A DNA stretch of 17,518 bases from Oscillospiraceae bacterium (GTDB lineage Bacteria > Bacillota > Clostridia > Oscillospirales > Oscillospiraceae). Shown piece by piece: positions 15,690 to 17,518 of the stretch. The notes under the pieces are model-generated. The model did not search any database. It had not been told where the DNA came from and worked only from the letters and a program-made list of their open reading frames with translations. The stretch's first letter is position 1. The number at the start of each line of letters is the position of its first letter. Location: assembly GCA_024404735.1 (NCBI GenBank), contig JAKSPP010000019.1, forward strand, positions 1 to 17,518, written 5' to 3'. A program made the translations under genes and the position numbers.

Positions 15690-15733
15690 GGCCTCTGCAG
15701 CATGGATGTAAAGCTGCAGAGGCCTTGTTATTT
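15690..15733 (+). terminator. intrinsic terminator after gpsA
   Basis: GGCCTCTGCAGC (15690-15701) pairs perfectly with GCTGCAGAGGCC (15713-15724) round an 11-base loop, followed by the T-rich TTGTTATTT. It lies 21 bases after the gpsA stop. Confidence 0.88.
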
Positions 15734-15810
15734 ACATTACTATAGTAAGCATTTCGATTAATAAGTATATTTTGATTAATATTGCAGGTGTAATCTGTGA
15801 ATAACAGTGG

Positions 15811-15834
15811 AAACAAGCGAAAAACGCTCCGTTT
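15811..15834 (-). terminator. possible weak terminator of the AraC-family gene
   Basis: AAACAAGCG (15811-15819) pairs with CGCTCCGTTT with one bulge and a five-base A loop. It sits just past the minus-strand stop. The T-run that should follow on the minus strand is poor, so it is only a candidate. The remaining bases between this and the gpsA terminator are AT-rich, with nothing else recognisable. Confidence 0.3.
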
Positions 15835-15837
15835 ATT

Positions 15838-16719
15838 TCATAGAGCAGGCTCCTGTGCAAGCAAGGGCACACTTACATATGCCTCGTCTCCGTGATAGTA
15901 TTCAACAATCGGGGTTGAGTTATCTAAATAACGGCCTGAGGAAGGGAGCCACCTGCATATTGCATAGGAATATGTTTCACGGACATTTCTGCTGAGATCG
16001 GCAAAGGACTCTGCTGCATCAATCTTAAACAGGGCATAATCTCCGGCCTTAAGTCGGACCTCGGTGAAAAAATCAGGCACTGCATTGGCATAGTCCACAG
16101 GCGTGCCGTAAACGTAAAAGGGCTCCGTATTTCCGCAATATGCTTCAGGAACCCACAGACCGCATTCACCGTGGCGTACGGGATCAAATATATTGTATAC
16201 TTCGGAGTAAGACTGGTCAAAGGACTGAAATGCCCAGAATGCGCCGTGCTCAATGGGTTTGAAATTGGGATCATCCGGGGCTTCAAATCTGTATCCGATA
16301 ACAGACTTTGCTTCAAGATGGCATATTATAGGGGTGCGTTTTTCTGAAGGACTATGTTTTTTTAAGTACTCACGGGGAGAAATTCCGAAATGATTTTTGA
16401 AGGCGCGGCTGAATTCTGCTGAATTATTGTATCCGCATATATGCGCAGTATCGCTGTGCTTCGTTCCGGATAAAAGAAGTCGGGTTGCATGATGCAGTTT
16501 TCTGACAGTCAGATAGTTTTTAACGGAAAAGCCCGTACCAATCTTAAACTGATGGCAGAAGTAATGATAAGCATATCCGGTAACTTCAAGTAAATCTTCA
16601 ATAGAGATTTTTTCCTCGAGGTGTTCATCAATATATCGTAAAGCAAGCTTAATTTTTTCGTTTTGTGGCTTCAGCTCGTAGCCGGTTTCTTCCGTGCAGG
16701 GGTGGTATTTATCGTCCAT
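15838..16719 (-). CDS. AraC-family regulator with GyrI-like effector domain
   Basis: A 293-residue transcription factor with the DNA-binding part first. The two helix-turn-helices span about 18-118: ISIEDLLEVTGYAYHYFCHQFK and, after a linker helix, HICGYNNSAEFSRAFKNHFGISPREY, the canonical AraC signature. The C-terminal part (about 125-290) is a GyrI-like small-molecule domain (VIGYRFEAPDDP, GLWVPEAYC, GDYALFKI, PIVEYYHGDE). This HTH-first layout is the Rob/SoxS-like arrangement used by many drug- or metabolite-sensing activators. The start at 16719 follows GAGGTG at 16725-16730; an ATG 18 codons upstream lacks such a site. It is divergent from the cobalamin riboswitch transcript; target genes are not evident. 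Confidence 0.9.
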   Translation of the reverse strand: MDDKYHPCTEETGYELKPQNEKIKLALRYIDEHLEEKISIEDLLEVTGYAYHYFCHQFKIGTGFSVKNYLTVRKLHHATRLLLSGTKHSDTAHICGYNNSAEFSRAFKNHFGISPREYLKKHSPSEKRTPIICHLEAKSVIGYRFEAPDDPNFKPIEHGAFWAFQSFDQSYSEVYNIFDPVRHGECGLWVPEAYCGNTEPFYVYGTPVDYANAVPDFFTEVRLKAGDYALFKIDAAESFADLSRNVRETYSYAICRWLPSSGRYLDNSTPIVEYYHGDEAYVSVPLLAQEPAL

Positions 16720-16742
16720 ATTTTCACCTCTTCTGCGGTTAA

Positions 16743-16769
16743 CTTTAACATAATTACAGGCAATGTCAA
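16743..16769 (-). promoter_or_regulatory. possible promoter of the AraC-family gene
   Basis: TTGACA on the minus strand at 16769-16764 is a perfect -35. The best -10 candidate, TTAAAG (16748-16743), is poor and only 15 bases away, so the promoter may need an activator, possibly the regulator itself. Confidence 0.35.
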
Positions 16770-16791
16770 GCAAAAAATGATAATAAATGAG

Positions 16792-16814
16792 CTGTAAAAA
16801 AGCAAATTTTACAG
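16792..16814. repeat. inverted repeat between the AraC gene and the riboswitch
   Basis: CTGTAAAA (16792-16799) and TTTTACAG (16807-16814) form a perfect 8-bp inverted repeat with a 7-base centre. It lies in the divergent intergenic region upstream of both transcripts, so it could be an operator. AT content makes chance a real alternative. Confidence 0.35.
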
Positions 16815-16835
16815 TCTTTTATAATCTCAAAAATG

Positions 16836-16844
16836 TGATATAAT
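16836..16844 (+). promoter_or_regulatory. extended -10 promoter of the riboswitch transcript
   Basis: TGATATAAT contains a perfect TATAAT (16839-16844) with a TG one base upstream. No good -35 box is seen at 17 bases. The start would fall near 16851, about 25 bases before the riboswitch. A second TATAAT at 16820-16825 is an alternative. Confidence 0.55.
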
Positions 16845-16874
16845 GAATTCAAAGTAAAAATTAAATAATTATAA

Positions 16875-17174
16875 GCTTTTGTGGCAAATGCGCGACCCGG
16901 CGGGAGTAAGTGAAACCGTCGGACACGCATATCTTGTTCTGCTGGACAAGGGAATCGGGTGAAAATCCCGGACATGTGTCGAGAAAAGCCTACGGTAAAG
17001 AACCGAAGGTGAAGTATCGGCTTAGTAGCTGTGATTGCGAAGTGCTCTTTCGTTCGTGAAAAACGGATTGCGAAAGCGGGTCATTGGAATTCCTGTAATG
17101 GGAAGGAGAGAAGGCCGAGGGAGCGCGTTGGCGGCAACGCCTGAACGCATAAGTCAGAAGACCTACATGAGCGG
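16875..17174 (+). ncRNA. cobalamin riboswitch (long form)
   Basis: The conserved core GGGAATCGGGTGAAAATCCC begins at 16950 and matches the GGGAAnnnGGTGnAAnnCC box of adenosylcobalamin riboswitches. The 3' block AAGTCAGAAGACCTAC (17151-17166) matches the family's closing AAGxCaGxAGACCTxC. The B12-box-like AGTAGCTGTGA near 17025 diverges from the usual GCCACTGT. Between the blocks lie extra arms, including GCGTT-GGCGGC-AACGC near 17125-17140, making it about 300 bases, longer than the common ~200. GCTTTTGTGG at the 5' end can pair with CCTACATGAGC to close P1. A terminator follows within about 50 bases. Boundaries are approximate. Confidence 0.85.
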
Positions 17175-17175
17175 T

Positions 17176-17204
17176 GCGCAGGGACAAAGAATCTGTCTCT
17201 GCGC
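17176..17204 (+). other. stable hairpin in the riboswitch expression platform
   Basis: GCGCAGGGACA (17176-17186) pairs over 11 positions, one of them G-U, with TGTCTCTGCGC (17194-17204). No T-run follows. It lies between the aptamer's closing stem and the terminator, so it may be an anti-terminator competitor or a spacer arm. Confidence 0.5.
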
Positions 17205-17222
17205 CTGTGTGCATTGCCATAA

Positions 17223-17262
17223 AAGCAGCAAGCCCCGTTCGGAGCCTGCTGCTTCTTGTTTT
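17223..17262 (+). terminator. riboswitch-controlled intrinsic terminator
   Basis: AAGCAGCA (17223-17230) pairs with TGCTGCTT (17247-17254). The stem continues inward through GC and CC/GG pairs to a GTTC tetraloop, with two mismatches. TTCTTGTTTTA follows. Its place about 50 bases after the aptamer makes it the likely OFF structure when cobalamin is bound. Confidence 0.8.
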
Positions 17263-17380
17263 ATCGATAGGTCAGCAAAACATGAGCGGACGATTTCGCG
17301 GTGATCTGTGGTTTGACAAGCACGTGCATCGCCGCACAGACAACGGAAGCAAAAACTAATAATGCAGAAGGAGAACACAC

Positions 17381-17443
17381 ATGAAACGAGGAAAGCTGAT
17401 GCTTCGCCGGGTGGGACGTTACGGCCCGCCGGAGGGACCCTGA
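17381..17443 (+). CDS. possible 20-residue small peptide downstream of the riboswitch
   Basis: ATG at 17381 follows AGAAGGAG (17366-17373) with ideal spacing, one of the best ribosome binding sites in this part of the window. The frame encodes a very basic peptide, MKRGKLMLRRVG then RYGPPEGP, and stops at 17441. It resembles nothing I know. An overlapping frame from 17362 (33 codons, containing a GGTLRPAGGTLR-like repeat) has no ribosome binding site. It may be a leader peptide, a real small protein, or the start of a degraded gene. The stretch 17263-17380 before it contains no other gene that I can see, only a CATGAGCGG repeat of 17166-17174 at 17281-17289. Confidence 0.3.
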   Translation: MKRGKLMLRRVGRYGPPEGP

Positions 17444-17459
17444 GAGAAGAACGCGAAAA

Positions 17460-17488
17460 TTGACAAAAAACAGTGCTTGCGCTATAAT
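17460..17488 (+). promoter_or_regulatory. perfect-consensus sigma-A promoter at the right edge
   Basis: TTGACA (17460-17465) and TATAAT (17483-17488) with a 17-base spacer: a full consensus match, as at stable-RNA promoters. The start would lie near 17495, within a GC-rich hairpin. Whatever it drives is right of the window. Confidence 0.6.
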
Positions 17489-17509
17489 AAAAACCCCTCG
17501 AAGGAGGGG
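17485..17509 (-). terminator. intrinsic terminator of a minus-strand gene beyond the right edge
   Basis: Read on the minus strand, CCCCTC-CTTC-GAGGGG is followed by TTTTTATTA. The 6-bp GC-rich stem (17494-17499 with 17504-17509) with an immediate T-run is typical. It implies a gene ending just outside the window on the minus strand, convergent with the riboswitch transcript. It overlaps the -10 of the + strand promoter. Confidence 0.65.
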
Positions 17510-17518
17510 CGAAAGCGT

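Noticed and set aside
17175..17204. GTGCGC as the 5' end of a group II intron
   Set aside because: It is just the base of a hairpin after the riboswitch. No intron domain V and no reverse transcriptase are visible.
17381..17410. GAAAC and CTGATG as a hammerhead ribozyme core
   Set aside because: The CTGANGA box is not complete (CTGATGC) and the three stems cannot be drawn.
1..17518. CRISPR arrays, insertion sequences, rRNA genes
   Set aside because: No regularly spaced repeats, transposase motifs or rRNA-like sequence were seen on either strand.

Overview
The window looks like a chromosomal segment of a low-to-mid GC Firmicute, most likely class Clostridia (gut Oscillospiraceae/Ruminococcaceae type). 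The reasons are the def-fmt-rsmB-rlmN-prpC-prkC-rsgA gene order, strong AGGAGG-type ribosome binding sites, TTGACA/TATAAT promoters, tRNA genes with encoded CCA, and a glycyl radical enzyme typical of anaerobes. Family and genus cannot be fixed from the sequence.

Region 1 (1-8121, all + strand) is one tightly packed translation and signalling operon: the 3' end of def, then fmt, rsmB, rlmN, the PP2C phosphatase prpC, the PASTA kinase prkC, the ribosome GTPase rsgA, a DivIC/FtsB-type divisome protein, and a shortened 'cyclase'-family protein without its metal-binding motif. It ends at a probable terminator. Initiator-tRNA formylation and nascent-chain deformylation, 16S and 23S rRNA methylation, and late 30S maturation sit with a Ser/Thr kinase/phosphatase pair that senses the cell wall.

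Region 2 (8165-8508) is a short stable-RNA unit: a consensus extended -10 promoter, tRNA-Thr(UGU), tRNA-Tyr(GUA) and two terminator hairpins.

Region 3 (about 8510-10315) looks like a small acquired island directly downstream of tRNA-Tyr. It has its own promoter, a short frame broken by TGA, a SWIM zinc-finger protein and a YhcG/DUF1016 PD-(D/E)XK nuclease-like protein. Its codon use differs from the flanking genes.

Region 4 (10279-15733) holds an orphan glycyl radical enzyme on the minus strand. It is divergent from a MerR-family regulator and has a textbook MerR operator (19-bp spacer plus dyad) in its promoter. A DUF169 gene with its own promoter and gpsA follow, closed by a strong terminator.

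Region 5 (15811-17518) holds an AraC/GyrI-type regulator on the minus strand. Facing away from it is a long cobalamin riboswitch followed by a terminator. No recognisable cobalamin gene follows the riboswitch: the rest of the window has only tiny reading frames, a consensus promoter, and an intrinsic terminator for a gene arriving from beyond the right edge on the opposite strand. This riboswitch without an evident target, the variant orphan glycyl radical enzyme and the SWIM/nuclease pair are the best leads for something undescribed.
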